DNA of 64,000 nt from Petrosia ficiformis (GCA_947044365.1 OX345648.1:2980096-3044095), one strand, 5' to 3'. Counted from the stretch's first letter, positions 29,167 through 43,128 are shown. Program-made: numbers and translations. Notes: a model not told the origin generated them from the sequence alone.

Positions 29167-29920
29167 GTAGAGACTGCCGTGAAAGTATAGTCTATTGTGA
29201 CTATAGAGACTACTGTGACAGCTGAGACTACTCTGACTGTAGAGACTACTGCGACAGTAGAGACTATTGTGGCTATAAATACTTCTGTGACAGCAGTTAC
29301 CACTCTGGCGGTAGAGACTACTGTAACAGTAGAGACTATTTTGACAGTGGAGACTATCTTGACAGTAGAGACTATTGTGACAGTAGAGACTATTGGGACA
29401 GGAGAGACTATTGTGAAAGTGGAGATTGTGACAGTAGAGACTATTGCCACAGTGGAGACTGTTGTGTCTATAGAGATTATTGTGACAGTAGTGACTATTG
29501 TGACAGTGGAGACTATTGTGAATATAGAGACTGTAGAGACTATAGGCACTTGTGACAGTAGAGACTACTGTGAGAAAAGAGACTACTGTGACAGTAGACT
29601 CTACTGTGACAGTAGAGACTACTGTGACAGTAGAGACAAAGTAGATACAATTGTGATAGTAGAGAATATTGTGACTATAGAAACCACTGTGACAGTAGAG
29701 ACAATTGTGACAGTAGAGACAATTGAGACAGTAGAGACTATTGTTACAGTGGAGTATATTGTGACTGTAGAGACTGGTGTAAATATAGAGACTAATAATG
29801 CAGTAGAGACTAGGTTGACATTTGAGACTATCGCGACAGCAGAGACTGCCGGTAACAGTTAAAATTACTGCACAGTAGACACTATTTTGAAATTAGAAAC
29901 TACTGCGACAGCAGTTACCA
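29167..29920 (+). repeat. minisatellite block 18 (F)
   Basis: F-oriented, about 750 bp. It starts with AGAGACTGCCGTGAAAG, as in other R-to-F switches, but with different upstream sequence, and ends at the ninth copy of the F-to-R junction. Confidence 0.85.
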
Positions 29921-32900
29921 CCCTCACAAGTGCCTATAGTCTCTACTGTCACAACAGTCTCTATAGTCATAATAGTCTCTACTGTCACTGCAGTCTCTGC
30001 TGTCGCAGTAGTCTCTAATGTCACAGTAGTTTCAACTGTCACCGCTGTCTCTTTTGTCGCAGTAGTCTCTACTCTCACAGTAGTCTCTACACTCACTGTA
30101 GTCTCTACTGTCACAGGAGAGTCTATTGTCACAGTAGTCTCTACTGTCACAGTAGTCTCTACGGTCACAAGTGTGTATAGTCTCTACGGTCACAATAGTC
30201 TCTACAGTCACAATAATCTCCACTGCCACAATAGTCTCGACTGTCACACAATAGTATCTACTGTCATTGTGGTAACTGTTGTCACAATTGTATCTACTGT
30301 CACAATTGTCTCTACTATCACAGTAGTCTCTACTGTTTCAGTACAGTCTATTGTAACAGTGGTCTCTACTCTCATTGTAGTCTCTGCTGTCACAAGTGCC
30401 TATAGTCTCTACGGTCACAACAGTCTCTATAGTCACAAAAGTCTCCACTGTCACTATAGTCTCTACAGCCAGTGGTAAATGCTGTCACAGAAGTATCTAT
30501 GGTCACAATAGTCTCTACTCTCATAGTAGTCTGTACAGTCAGAGTTATTTCTAATGTAGCAGCTGTCTCAACTGTCAGAGTAGTCTCTACTGTCACTGTA
30601 GTCTCTACTGTCACAGCAGAGGCTATCGTGACAGTAGTCTCTACTGTCGCAATAGTCTCTATGGTCACAAAAGTCTCTCCTGCCACAGTAGTCTCCACTG
30701 TCACAATAGTCTCTTCTGTCACAATTGGCTCTACTGTCACAATTGTCTCTACTCTCACAGTAGTCTCTATATTCACAATATTCTTTAGTGTCACAATAGT
30801 CTCTACTGTCAGAGTAGTCTCAAATGTCGCAGTAGTTATAATGTAAATTTGGTAACTGCTGTCGCAGTAGTTTATACAGTCACAATAGTGTCTACTGTGG
30901 CAGTAGTTTCAACTGTCACAGCAGTCTCTGCTGTCGCAGTAACCTCAACTGACAGAGTAGTCTATACTGTCACAGTGGTGACTGCTGTCACAGTGGTGAC
31001 TGCTGTGACAGTAGTCTCTATACTCACAATAGTCACTAATGTCAAAATAGTCTCCACTGTCACAATATTCTCTACTCTCACAATAGTCTCTTCTGTCACA
31101 GTGGTAACTGCTGTCACAGTAGTATCTATAGTCACAATAGTCTCTACAGTCGCATAGTGCCTAATGTAACGGTGATACTGCTGTCGCAGTAGTTTGTACT
31201 GTCACAGTAGTCTCTACTGTGGCGGTAGTCTCAACTGTCACCGCAGACTCTTTCTGTCGCAGTTATCTCAACTGTCACTGTAGTCTCTAATGTCACAATA
31301 GTCTCAACTGTCACAATAGTCTCTTTTGCCACAGTGGTAACTGCTGTCACAGAAGTATCTATAGCCAAAATATTCTCTAATGTCACAGTAGTCTCTACAG
31401 TCTGAGTAGTCTCTATTGTCGCAGTAGTCTCAACTGTCACAGTAGTCTCTACTGTCACAGTGGTAACTGCTGTCACAGTAGTCTCTATAGTCACAATAGT
31501 CTCTAATTTCAAAATAGTCTCTGCTGTCACAATAGTCTCTACAGTCACAGTGGTAACTGCTGTCACAGTAGTCTCTATAGAAACAATTGTTTCTACTGTC
31601 ACAATTATCTGCACAATCACAATAGTCTATACTGTCACAATTATCTCTATTGCCACAATTGTCTCTACTGTCACAAGAGACTATAGTCTCTACTGTCACA
31701 ATAATTTTTATGGTCACAATAGTCTCTCCTGTAACAATACTTTCTAATGTCACAATAGTCTCTTCAGTCACAGTTGTAACTACTGTCACAATACTTTCTA
31801 TAATCACAATTGTCTCTTCTCTCACAATTGTATCTACTGTCATAATTGTCTCTACTGTAACAGTAGTCTCTACTGTCACAGTAGAGTCTATTGTCACAGT
31901 AGTCTCTACTCTCCCAGTCTTCTCTACTCTCACAAGTGCCTATAGTCTCTACTGTCACTACAGTCTCTATAGTCACAATAGTCTCCACTGTCACAATAGT
32001 CTCAACTGTCACAATAGTCTCTTTTGCCACAGTGGTAACTGCTGTCACAGAAGTATCTTTAGCCAAAATATTCTCTAATGTCACAGTACTCTCTACAGTC
32101 AGAGTAGTCTCAATTGTCACTGTAGTCTCAACTGTCACAGTAGTCTCTACTGTCACAGTAGACTCTACGGTCACAAGTGTCTATAGTCTCTACGGTCACA
32201 ATAGTCTCTATAGTCAAAATAGTCTCCACTGTCACAATAGTCTCTACTGTCACAATTGTCTCTACTGTCACGCAATAGTATCTAATGTCACCGTGGTAAC
32301 TGCTGTCACAATAGTCTCCACTGTCGCTATATTCGCCAAATTAACAATAGTCTATACTGCCACAATATTCTCCACTGTCACAATTGTCTCTACTGTCACA
32401 ATAGTCTCCACTGTCACAATAGTCTCTACTCTCAAAATAGTCTCAACTGTAACAGTAGTCTCTATAATCACAATATTCTCTACTGTCGCAATAGTCTCTA
32501 CTCTCACAATTGTATCTACTGTCACAATTGTCTCTACTGTAACAGTACTCTCTACTCTCACAGTAGTTTCTACTGTCTCAACAGTCTCTGTAGTAACAAT
32601 AGTCTCCACTGTCACAATTGTATCTACTGTCACAATTGTCTCTACAGTCAAAATTGTCTCTATTGTCACAGTAGTTTCTATAGTGACAATTGTTTCTACT
32701 GTCACAATTGTATCTACTGTCAAAATTATCTCTACTGTAACAGTAGTCACTGCTGTCACAGTTGAGTCTATTGTCACAGTAGTCTCTACTCTCACAGTAG
32801 TCTCTACTGTCACAAGTGCCTATAATCTCTACTGTCACAACAATCTCTATAGTCGCAATAGTCTCTACTGTCATTGCAGTCTCTGCTGTCGCTGTAGTCT

Positions 32901-35900
32901 CTAATGTCACGGGTAACTGCTGTCATATTAGTCTCTACTGTGACAGTAGAGTCTATTGTCACAGTAGTCTCTACTGTCAATAGTCTACTGTCACAATAGT
33001 CTTTAACTGTCGCAGTAGTTTCAACTGTCACTGCAGTCTCTGATATCGCAGTAGTCTCTACTCTCACAGTAGTTTCTACTGTCACCGCTGTCCATGCTGT
33101 CGCAGTAGTCTCTACTGTCACAGTAGTCTCTACTCTCACTGTAGAATCTACTATCACAGTAGATAGAGTCTATCGTCACAGTAGTCTCTACTCTCACAGT
33201 AGTCTCTGCTGTCACAGTAGTCTCTACTCTCACTGTAGACTCTACTGTCACAGTAGATAGAGTCTATCGTCACAGTAGTCTCTACTCTCACAGTAGTCTC
33301 TACTGTCACAAGTGCCTATAGTCTCTACTATCACAACAGTGTCTATAGTTACAAAAGTCTCCACTGTCACAATATTCTCTACTGCTAGTGGTAACGGCTG
33401 TCACAGAAGTATCTATGGCCACTATAGTCTCTACTGTCTCAGTAGTCTCTAGAGTCAGAGTAGTCTCTACTGTTGCAGTAGTCTCAAATGTCACAGTAGT
33501 CTCTACTGTCACTGTAGTCTCTACTGTCAAAATAGTCTCCAATGTCACAATAGTCTATACTGTCACAATTGTCTCTGCTGTCACAGTGGTTTCTATAATC
33601 CCAATTGTCTCTGTTGTCACAATTGTATCTACGGTCACAATTGTCTCTACTTTAACAGTAGTCTCTACACTCACAGTAGTCTCTATTCTCACAACAGTCT
33701 CTGCAGTAACAATAGTCTCCACATTCACAATTGTCTCTACTGTCACAGTTGTTTCTACAGCCACAATAGTCTCTAATGTCGCAATAGTCTCTACTGTCAC
33801 AATTGTCTCTATTGTCACAAATGTCTCTACTGTCACAGTAGTTTCTATAGTCACAATTGTCTCTACTGTCCCAATTGTATCTAATGTCACAATTATCTCT
33901 ACTGTAACAGTAGTCACTACTGTCACAGTTGAGTCTATTATCACAGTAGTCTCTACTCTCACAGTAGTCTCTACTGTCACAAGTGCCTATAGTCTCTACT
34001 GTCGCAAAAATCCCTATAGTCACAATAGTCTCTACTCTCACTGCAGACTCTGCTGTTGCAGTAATCTCTAATGTCACAGGAGTAAATGCTGTCATATTAG
34101 TCTCTACTGTGACAGTAGAGTCTATCGTCAGAGTAGTCTCTATTGTCGCAGTAGTCTCTACTGTCACAGTAGTCTCTACTGTCACAGTGGTAACAGCTGT
34201 CACCATAGATAGAGTCTATCGTCACAGTAGTCTCTACTCTCACAGTAGTCTCTACTGTCACAAGTGCTTATAGTCTCTACTGTCACAACAGTCTCTATAG
34301 TCAAAAAAGCCTCCACTGACACAATGGTCCCTACTGCCAGTGGTAACTGCTGTCACAGAAGTATCTATGGCCACAATAGTCTCTACTGTCACAGTAGTCT
34401 TTACAGTCAGAGTAGTCTCTATTGTCGCAGTAGTCTCAACTGTCACAGTAGTCTCTACTGTCACAGTGGTAGCAGCTGTCACTGTAGTCTTTATAGTCAC
34501 AATAGTCTCTAATTTCAAAATATTCTCTACTGTCCCAATAGTCTCTACAGTCACAGTGGTAACTGCTGTCACAGTAGTCTCTATAGACACAATAGTCTCT
34601 ACTTTCACAATTATCTGCACTATCACAATAGTCTATACTCTCACAATTATCTCTACTCTCACAATTGTCTCTTCCGTCACCATAGTCTCCACTGTCACAG
34701 TAGTTTCTATAGTCACAATAGACTCTACTGTCACAGTAGTCTCTACAATCAGAGTAGTCTCTACTGACACCGTGGTAACTCCCGTCACAGTAGATTCTAA
34801 TGTCGCTATAGTCGCCACCTTCACAATAGTCTATACTGCCACAATAGTCTCCACGGTCACAATTGTTTCTACTGTCACAATAGTCTCTACTGTCACAGTA
34901 GTTTCTATAATCACCATTGACTCTACAGTCACAATAGTCTCAACAGTCACAATTGTTTCCACTCTCACAATTGTCTCTACTGTCACAGTAGTTTCTATAA
35001 TCACAATTGTCTCTACTGTCACAATTGTTTCTACTGTCACAATAGTCTCTACTGTCACAGTAGTTTCTATAATCACCATTGACTCTACAGTCACAATATT
35101 CTCAGCCGTCACAATTGTCTCCACTCTCACGATTGTCTCTACTGTCACAGTAGTTTCTATAATCACAATTGTCTCTACTGTCACAATTGTATCTACTGTC
35201 GCAATTGTCTCTACTGTAACAGGAGTCTCTACTGTCACAGTAGATGCTATATTCAGAGTAGTCTCTACTCTCACAGTAGTCTTTATATTCACATCATTCT
35301 TTACTGTTACAAATGTCTCTACGGTCACAGTAGTTTCAACTGTCACCGCAGCCTCTGATGTCGCAGTAGTCTCAACTGTCACAGTAGGTTACCGCTGTCT
35401 CTGCTGTCACAGTAGTCTCTCCTCTCACAGTAGTCTCTACTGTCACTGTAGTCTCTACTGTCACAGCAGTCTCTGCTGTCGCAGTATTCTCTAATGTCAC
35501 TGTGGTAACTGCTGTCACAATAGTCTCTACTCTCACAGTAGAGTCTATTGTCGCAGTAGTCTCTACTCTCACAGTAGTCTCTACTGTCACTGTAGTCTCT
35601 ACTCTCACAGGAGAGTCTATTGTCACAGTAGTCACAGTAGTCTCTACTGTCACAAGTGCCTATAGTCTCTACTGTCACAATAGTCTCTACTGGCACAGTA
35701 GTATCTACTGTCACAGTGGTAACTGCTGTCACAATTGTATCTACTGTCAAAATTGTCTCCACTGTCACAGTAGTCTCTGCTGTCACAATAAATTCTATTG
35801 TCACAGTGGTCTCTACTCTCATAGTAGTCTCTCCTGTCACAAGTTCCTATAGTCTCTACTGTCACAATAGTCTCTACTGCCACAGAGGTAACTGCTCTCA

Positions 35901-37354
35901 CAGAAGTATCTAAAGCCAAAATATTCTCTAATGTCGCAGTAGTCTCTACTGTCAGAGTAGTCTCTGCTGTCAATGTAGTCTCTACTGTCAGAGTAGTCTA
36001 CTGTCACAGTAGTCTCTACCGTCACAAGCGCCTATAGTCTCTACTGTCACAATAATCTCTATGGTCATAATAGTCACTCCTGTCATAATAGTCTCAAATA
36101 TCACAAGAGTCTCCACTGTCAAAATTGTCTCAACTGTCACAGTGGTACCTGCTGTCACAGTAGTCTCTATAGTCACAATATTCTCTACTGTCACTGCAGT
36201 CGCAGTATTCTCTATTGTCGCGGTGGTAACTGCTGTCACAGGAGTCTCTACTCTCAGCGTAGAGTCTCTTGTCACAGTAGTCTCTAACTGTCACAGTAGT
36301 TTCAACTGTCACAAGTGCCTATAATCTCTGTCACACTAATCTCTATGGTCACAATAGTCTCTACTGTCACAATTGTCTCTACACTCACAGTAGTCTCTAT
36401 AGTCAGAATAGTCTCAATAGTCACAATAGTCTCGACTGTCACAATAGTCTCTACTGTCACAATAGTCTCCACTGTCACAATAGTCTCTACCCTCACAATA
36501 TTCTCTACTGTCACAGTGGTAACTGCTCTAACAGAAGTCTCTACTGTCACAAGCACCTATAGTCTCTACTGTCATAACAGTCTCTATAGTCACAATAGTC
36601 TCTACTGTCACTGCAGTCTCTGCTATCGCGGTAGTCTCTAATGTCACGGTGGTAACTGCTGTCCCAGTAGTCTCTACTGTGACAGTAGAGTCTATAGTCA
36701 CAGTAGTCTCTACTGTCAAGAGTCTACTGTCACATTAGTCTTTAACTGTCACAGTAGTTTCAACTGTCACCGCAGTCTCTGATGTCGCAGTAGTCTCTAC
36801 TGTCACAGTAGATTCAACTGTCACCGCTGTCTCTGTTGTCGCAGTAGTCTCTACTGTCACAGTAGTCTCTACTCTCACTGTAGTCTCTACTGTCACAGGA
36901 GAGTCTATTGTCACAGTAGTCTCTACTGTCACAGTAGTCTCTACTATCACAATTGTTTATAGTCTCTACTGTCACAATAGTCTCTATAGTCACAATAGTC
37001 TCCACTGTGACAATAGTCTCTACTGTCACAATAGTATCTACTGTCATAGTGGTAACTACTGTCACAATTGTATCTACTGTCACAATTGTCTTTACTCTGA
37101 CAGTAGTCACTACTGTCACAGTACAGTCTATTGTCACAGTGGTCTCTACTCTCATAGTAGTCTCTACTTTCACAAGTCCCCATAGTCTCTACTGTCACAA
37201 TAGTTTCCACTGTCACCATACTCTCTACTGTTACAATAGTCCCTACTGTCACAGTACAGTCTATTGTCACAATGGTCTCTACTCTCATAGTAGTCTCTTC
37301 TGTCACAAGTTCCTATAGTATCTACTGTCACAAATGTCTCTACTGTCACTGCCA
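29921..37354 (-). repeat. minisatellite block 19 (R)
   Basis: The longest uniform block (7.4 kb), R-oriented. It switches to F at CACTGCCACTGTGACAGTAG. Confidence 0.85.
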
Positions 37355-39555
37355 CTGTGACAGTAGGGACTATTGTGACAGTAGAGAGTATGGTGACAGT
37401 GGAGACTATTGTGACAGTAGAGACTATTGTGACAGTAAAAAAAATTGTGAGTGTAGATACTACTGTGACAGCAGTTACCACTGTGAGAGTAGAGACTATT
37501 GGGAGAGCAGAGAATATTGTTACAGTGGAGACTATTGTGACAATAGAGACTATTGTGAAAGTGGAAGCTATTGTGACTATAGAGATTACTGTGACTATAG
37601 AGACTACTGTGAGAGTAGAGACAATTATGACAGTAGAGCCAATTGTGACTGTAGAGACTATTGTGACATTTGAGACTATTGTGACAGGAGAGACTCTTGT
37701 GACCATAGAGATTACTGTGACAGTAGAGACTATAGGCACTTGTGACAGTAGAGAATACTGTGACAGTAGAGACTTATGTGACAATAGGCTCTACTCTGAC
37801 AGTAGAGACTACAGTGACAGTAATGACTACTCTGACAGTAGAGACTTCTGCGATTGCAGAGACAGCGTTGACATTTGAAACTACTGTGACAGTTAGAGAC
37901 TACTGTGACAATAGACTCTACTGTGAGAGTAGAGACTACAGTGACAGCAGTTACCACAGTGACATTATAGAATACTGCGACAGCAGAGACTGCAGTGACA
38001 GTAAAGAATATTGTGAGTATAGAGACTATTGTGACAGCAGTCACCACTGTGACATTAAAAACTACTGTGACAGTTGAGATAACTGCGACAGAAAGAGACT
38101 GCGGTGACAGTTGAGACTACTGCCACAGTAGAGACTACTGTGACACTAGAAACATCTGCGACAGCAGTATCACTGTTACATTAGTGACTACTGCGACATT
38201 AGAGACTATTGTGAATATAGAAACTACTGTGACAGCAGTTACCACTGTGACAGTAGAGACTATTGTGACAGTAGAGACTATGGGGACTTGTGACAGTAGA
38301 GACTACTATGAGAGTAGAGACCACTGTGACAATAGACTGTACTGTGAGTGTAGTGACTACTGTGAGAGAAGAGACAATTGTGACAGTAGATACAATTGTG
38401 ACAGCAGTTACCACTGTGACAGTAGATACTATTGTGACAGTAGAGACTATTGTGACAATAGAGACTATTGTGAAAGTGGAAGCTATTGTGACAATAGAGA
38501 TTACTGTGACTATAGAGACTACTGTGAGAGTAGAGACAATTGTGACAGTAGAGCCAATTGTGACTGTAGAGACTATTGTGACAGGAGAGACTCTTGTGAC
38601 CATAGAGATTATTGTGACAGTAGAGACTATAGGCACTTGTGACAGTAGAGACTACTTTGACAGTAGAGACTTCTGCGATTGCAAAGACAGCGTTGACATT
38701 TGAAACTACTGTGACAGTTAGAGACTACTGTGACAATAGACTCTACTGTGAGAGTAGAGACTACTGTGACAGCAGTTACCACAGTGACATTATAGAATAC
38801 TGCGACAGCAGAGACTGCAGTGACAGTAAACAATATTGTGAGTATAGAGACTATTGTGACAGCAGTCACCATTGTGACATTAAAGACTACTGTGACAGTT
38901 GAGATAACTGCGACAGAAAGAGACTGCGGTGACAGTTGAGACTACTGCCACAGTGGAGACTACTGTGACAGTAGAAACTACTGCGACAGCAGTATCACTG
39001 TTACATTAGTGACTACTGCGACATTAGAGATTATTGTGAATATGGAAACCACTGTGACAGCAGTTACCACTGTGACAGTAGAGACTATTGTGACAGTAGA
39101 GACTATGGGGACTTGTGACAGTAGAGACTACTATGAGAGTAGAGACCACTGTGACAATAGACTGTACTGTGAGTGTAGTGACTACTGTGAGAGTAGAGAC
39201 AATTGTGACAGTAGATACAATTGTGACAGCAGTTACCACTGTGACAGTAGATACTATTGTGACAGTAGAGACTATTGTGTCAGTGGAGACTATTGTGACT
39301 ACAGAGACTATTGTGACAGTAGAGACTATAAACAATTGTGACAGGAGAGAATACTGTGACAGTAGAGACTACCGTGACAATAGACTCTCCTGTGACAGTA
39401 GAGACTACAGTGAGAGTAGAGACTACTGTGACAGTAGAGACTACTGCGACAACAGAGACAGCGGTGACAGTTGAAACTACTGTGACAGTAGAGACTACTG
39501 CGACATCAGAGACAGCGGTGACAGTTGAAACTACTGTGACAGTTAAAGACTAATG
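37355..39555 (+). repeat. minisatellite block 20 (F), right end of the array
   Basis: F-oriented. It contains an internal tandem duplication at offset 825 (for example 38,184 versus 39,009). It ends abruptly at the RNA-unit array with only a few bases of shared sequence (AATGNGATTCATA). Confidence 0.85.
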
Positions 39556-41674
39556 TGATTCATAAAATTATTAATGAGATTTATAGAATTATTAATGAGA
39601 TTCATAGACCAAAGCCTAAACCCACAAGTGTAGCAAGTGAAAATGTTTTAGCCATATAAAAGGAAAAGAAACATAAGAATGTTAGCCTGGTCATTTGGGC
39701 TGTGGCATAGCTACTCAGGTCCGGGGTGAGTATGTCATTGTTAGTGATGTTTGACGAGATCCTAGATCTCAAGGTCAGTTGTTACGTACTTCGTGTACGG
39801 CCCTCTTTCGAGGGGGGACTGGGATACCGGCAACTGTTCCTCCCCATCAAATAAGCTATCAGTGACTCCAAATGACTTCAGGCTTTTTCAATTTCCTTTT
39901 TGCTTTAATAAACTTGATAACTAAAGGGCCGGGGAATGCCAATGAACTATAAAAATTACAAAATTTTTTTATTTTTTTATTTTTTTAATGAGATTCATAG
40001 ACCAAAGCCTAAACCCACAAGTGTAGCAAGTGAAAATGTTTTAGCAATATAAAAGGAAAAGAAACATAAGAATGTTAGCCTGGTCATTTGGGCTGTGGCA
40101 TAGCTACTCAGGTCCGGGGTGAGTATGTCATTGCTAGTGATGTTTGACTAGATCCTAGATCTCAAGGTCAGTTGTTACGTACTTCGAGTACGGCCCTCTT
40201 TCGAGGGGGGACTGGGATACCGGCAACTGTTCCTCCCCATCAAATAATCTATCAGAGACTCCAAATGACTTCAGGCTTTTTCAATTTCCTTTTTGCTTTA
40301 ATAAACTTGATAACTAAAGGGCCGGGGAATGCCAATGAACTATAAAAATTAAAAAATTTTCTTTATTTATTTATTTTTTTAATGAGATTCATAGAATTAT
40401 TAATGAGATTCATAGACCAAAGCCTAAACCCACAAGTGTAGCAAGTGAAAATGTTTTAGCCATATAAAAGGAAAAGAAACATAAGAATGTTAGCCTGGTG
40501 ATTTGGGCTGTGGCATAGCTACTCAGGTCCGGGGTGAGTATGTCATTGTTAGTGATGTTTGACGAGATCCTAGATCTCAAGGTCAGTTGTTACGTACTTG
40601 GTGTACGGCCCTCTTTCGAGGGGGGACTGGGATACGGGCAACTGTTCCTCCCCATCAAATAAGCTATCAGTGACGCCAAATGACTTCAGGCTTTTTTAAT
40701 TTCCTTTTTGCTTTAATAAACTTGACAACTAAAGGGCCGGGGAATGCCAATGAACTGAAGAAATTTTAAAACTTTTTTTTAATTATTTTATTTTATTTTA
40801 TTTTATTTTTTTAATGAGATTCATAGAATTATTAATGAGATTCATAGAATTATTAATGAGATTCATAGATCAAAGCCTAAACCCACAAGTATTGCGAGTG
40901 AAAATGTTTTAGCCATATAAAAAAGGAAAAGAAACATAAGAATGTTAGCCTGGTCATTTGGGCTGTGGCATAGCTACTCAGGTCCGGGGTGAGTATGTCA
41001 TTGTTAGTGATGTTTGACGAGATCCTAGATCTCAAGGTCAGTTGTTACGTACTTCGTGTACGGCCCTCTTTCGAGGGGGGACTGGGATACCGGCAACTGT
41101 TCCTCCCCATCAAATAAGCTATCAGTGACTCCAAATGACTTCAGGCTTTTTCAATTTCCTTTTTGCTTTAATAAACTTGATAACTAAAGGGCCGGGGAAT
41201 GCCAATGAACTGAAGAAATTTTAAAACTTTTTTTATTTTATTTTATTTTATTTTATTTTTTTTTTTTAATGAGATTCATAGAATTATTAATGAGATTCAT
41301 AGAATTATTAATGATATTCATAGATCAAAGCCTAAACCCACAAGTATAGCGAGTGAAAATGTTTTAGCCATATAAAAAAGGAAAAGAAACATAAGAATGT
41401 TAGCCTGGTCATTTGGGCTGTGGCATAGCTACTCAGGTCCGGGGTGAGTATGTCATTGTTAGTGATGTTTGACGAGATCCTAGATCTCAAGGTCAGTTGT
41501 TACGTACTTCGTGTACGGCCCTCTTTCGAGGGGGGGACTGGGACACCGGCAACTGTTCCTCCCCATCAAATAAGCTCCTCTCCAAATGACTTCAGGCTTT
41601 TTGAATTTCCTTTTTGCTTTAATAAACTTGATAACTAAAGGGCTGGGGAATGCCAACAAACTAAAGAAATTTTA

Positions 41675-41718
<44 letters not shown>

Positions 41719-42103
41719 GCGATTTACAGAATTATTAATGAGATTCATAGATCAAAGCCTAAACCCACAAGTATAGCGAGTGAAAATGTTTTAGCCATAT
41801 AAAAGGAAAAGAAACATAAGAATGTTAGCCTGGTCATTTGGGCTGTGGCATAGCTGCTCAGGTCCGGGGTGAGTATGTCATTGTTAGTGATGTTTGACGA
41901 GATCCTAGATCTCAAGGTCAGTTGTTACGTACTTCGTGTACGGCCCTCTTTCGAGGGGGGACTGGGATACCGGCAACTGTTCCTTCCCATCAAATAAACT
42001 ATCAGTGACTCCAAATGACTTCAGGCTTTTTCAATTACCTTTTTGCTTTAATAAACTTTATAACTAAAGGGCCGGGGAATGCCAATGAACTGAAAAAATT
42101 TTA

Positions 42104-42138
<35 letters not shown>

Positions 42139-42544
42139 GAGATTCATAGAATTATTAATGAGATTCATAGAATTATTAATGAGATTCATAGATCAAAGCC
42201 TAAACCCACAAGTATAGCGAGTGAAAATGTTTTAGCCGTATAAAAGGAAAAGAAACATAAGAATGTTAGCCTGGTCATTTGGGCTGTGGCATAGCTACTC
42301 AGGTCCGGGGTGAGTATGTCATTGTTAGTGATGTTTGACGAGATCCTAGATCTCAAGGTCCGTTGTTACGTACTTCGTGTACGGCCCTCTTTCGAGGGGG
42401 GACTGGGATACCGGCAACTGTTCCTCCCCATCAAATAAGCTATCAGTGACTCCAAATGACTTCAGGCTTTTTCAATTTCCTTTTTGCTTTAATAAACTTG
42501 ATAACTAAAGGGCCGGGGAATGCCAATGAACTGAAAAAATTTTA

Positions 42545-42580
<36 letters not shown>

Positions 42581-43102
42581 GAGATTGATAGAATTATTAA
42601 TGAGATTCATAGACCAAAGCCTAAACCCACAAGTGTAGCAAGTGAAAATGTTTTAGCCATATAAAAGGAAAAGAAACATAAGAATGTTAGCCTGGTCATT
42701 TGGGCTGTGGCATAGCTACTCAGGTCCGGGGTGAGTATGTCATTGTTAGTGATGTTTGACGAGATCCTAGATCTCAAGGTCAGTTGTTACGTACTTGGTG
42801 TACGGCCCTCTTTCGAGGGGGGACTGGGATACCGTCAACTGTTCCTCCCCATCAAATAAGCTATCAGTGACTCCAAATGACTTCAGGCTTTTTCAATTTC
42901 CTTTTTGCTTCAATAAACTTGATAACTAAAGGGCCGGGGAATGCCAATGAACTGAAAAAATTTTAAAACTTTTTTTTTTTTTTATTTTTTTATTTTTTTA
43001 ATGAGATTTATAGAATTATTAATGAGATTCATAGAATTATTAATGAGATTCATAGATCAAAGCCTAAACCCACAAGTATAGCGAGTGAAAATGTTTTAGC
43101 CA

Positions 43103-43110
43103 TATAAAAG
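43103..43110 (+). promoter_or_regulatory. TATA box of a representative array unit
   Basis: TATAAAAG lies 26 bp before the conserved GTTAGCC that starts the core. The same box and spacing occur in nearly all units, and TATAAA is kept even in the diverged units near 60,600 and 61,200. The spacing suits either an RNA polymerase II core promoter or a polymerase III type 3 promoter (U6/7SK-like). I could not identify an upstream proximal element with confidence. Confidence 0.5.
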
Positions 43111-43128
43111 GAAAAGAAACATAAGAAT

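Larger units (their letters stand above)
1..39555. repeat. 18-bp minisatellite array with alternating-orientation blocks and higher-order repeats
   Basis: The whole stretch is made of diverged 18-bp monomers, GTCTCTACTGTCACAATA (called R here) or its complement read as TGTGACAGTAGAGAC-type (called F). Common variants are TCT/TCC/TCA at bases 4-6, ACT/ATA/AAT/GCT at 7-9 and ATA/GTA/ATT at 16-18. Orientation switches 19 times, giving 20 blocks listed below. Inside blocks, segments of several hundred bases recur nearly unchanged at kilobase distances, so this is a higher-order array. A 25-bp variant containing CACAAGTGCCTATAGTCTC recurs many times and breaks the 18-bp phase. The array runs off the left edge. 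Open frames of hexapeptide type (VSTVTI, TVETIV, CDSRDY, SLYCHN) exist on both strands, but they result from an 18-bp period lacking stops. I see no gene, intron or promoter here. Block boundaries are accurate to about 10-20 bp. Confidence 0.97.

Noticed and set aside
1..39555. Dozens of 60-260 codon open frames (TVETIV, CDSRDY, SLYCHN types)
   Set aside because: Same cause: low-complexity period-18 DNA, and no domain or biased codon pattern.
1..39555. CRISPR-like array
   Set aside because: There are no unique spacers and the monomers are directly adjacent. The window is eukaryotic.
1..39555. Telomeric repeat
   Set aside because: The 18-bp unit is unrelated to TTAGGG-type telomeric units.
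41444..41638. Open frame crossing an array core, and similar ones at 57,970-58,152 and 58,961-59,189
   Set aside because: They run through the structured core and poly-T tract (poly-Phe or poly-Lys) and exist only in some units, because single indels open or close them.
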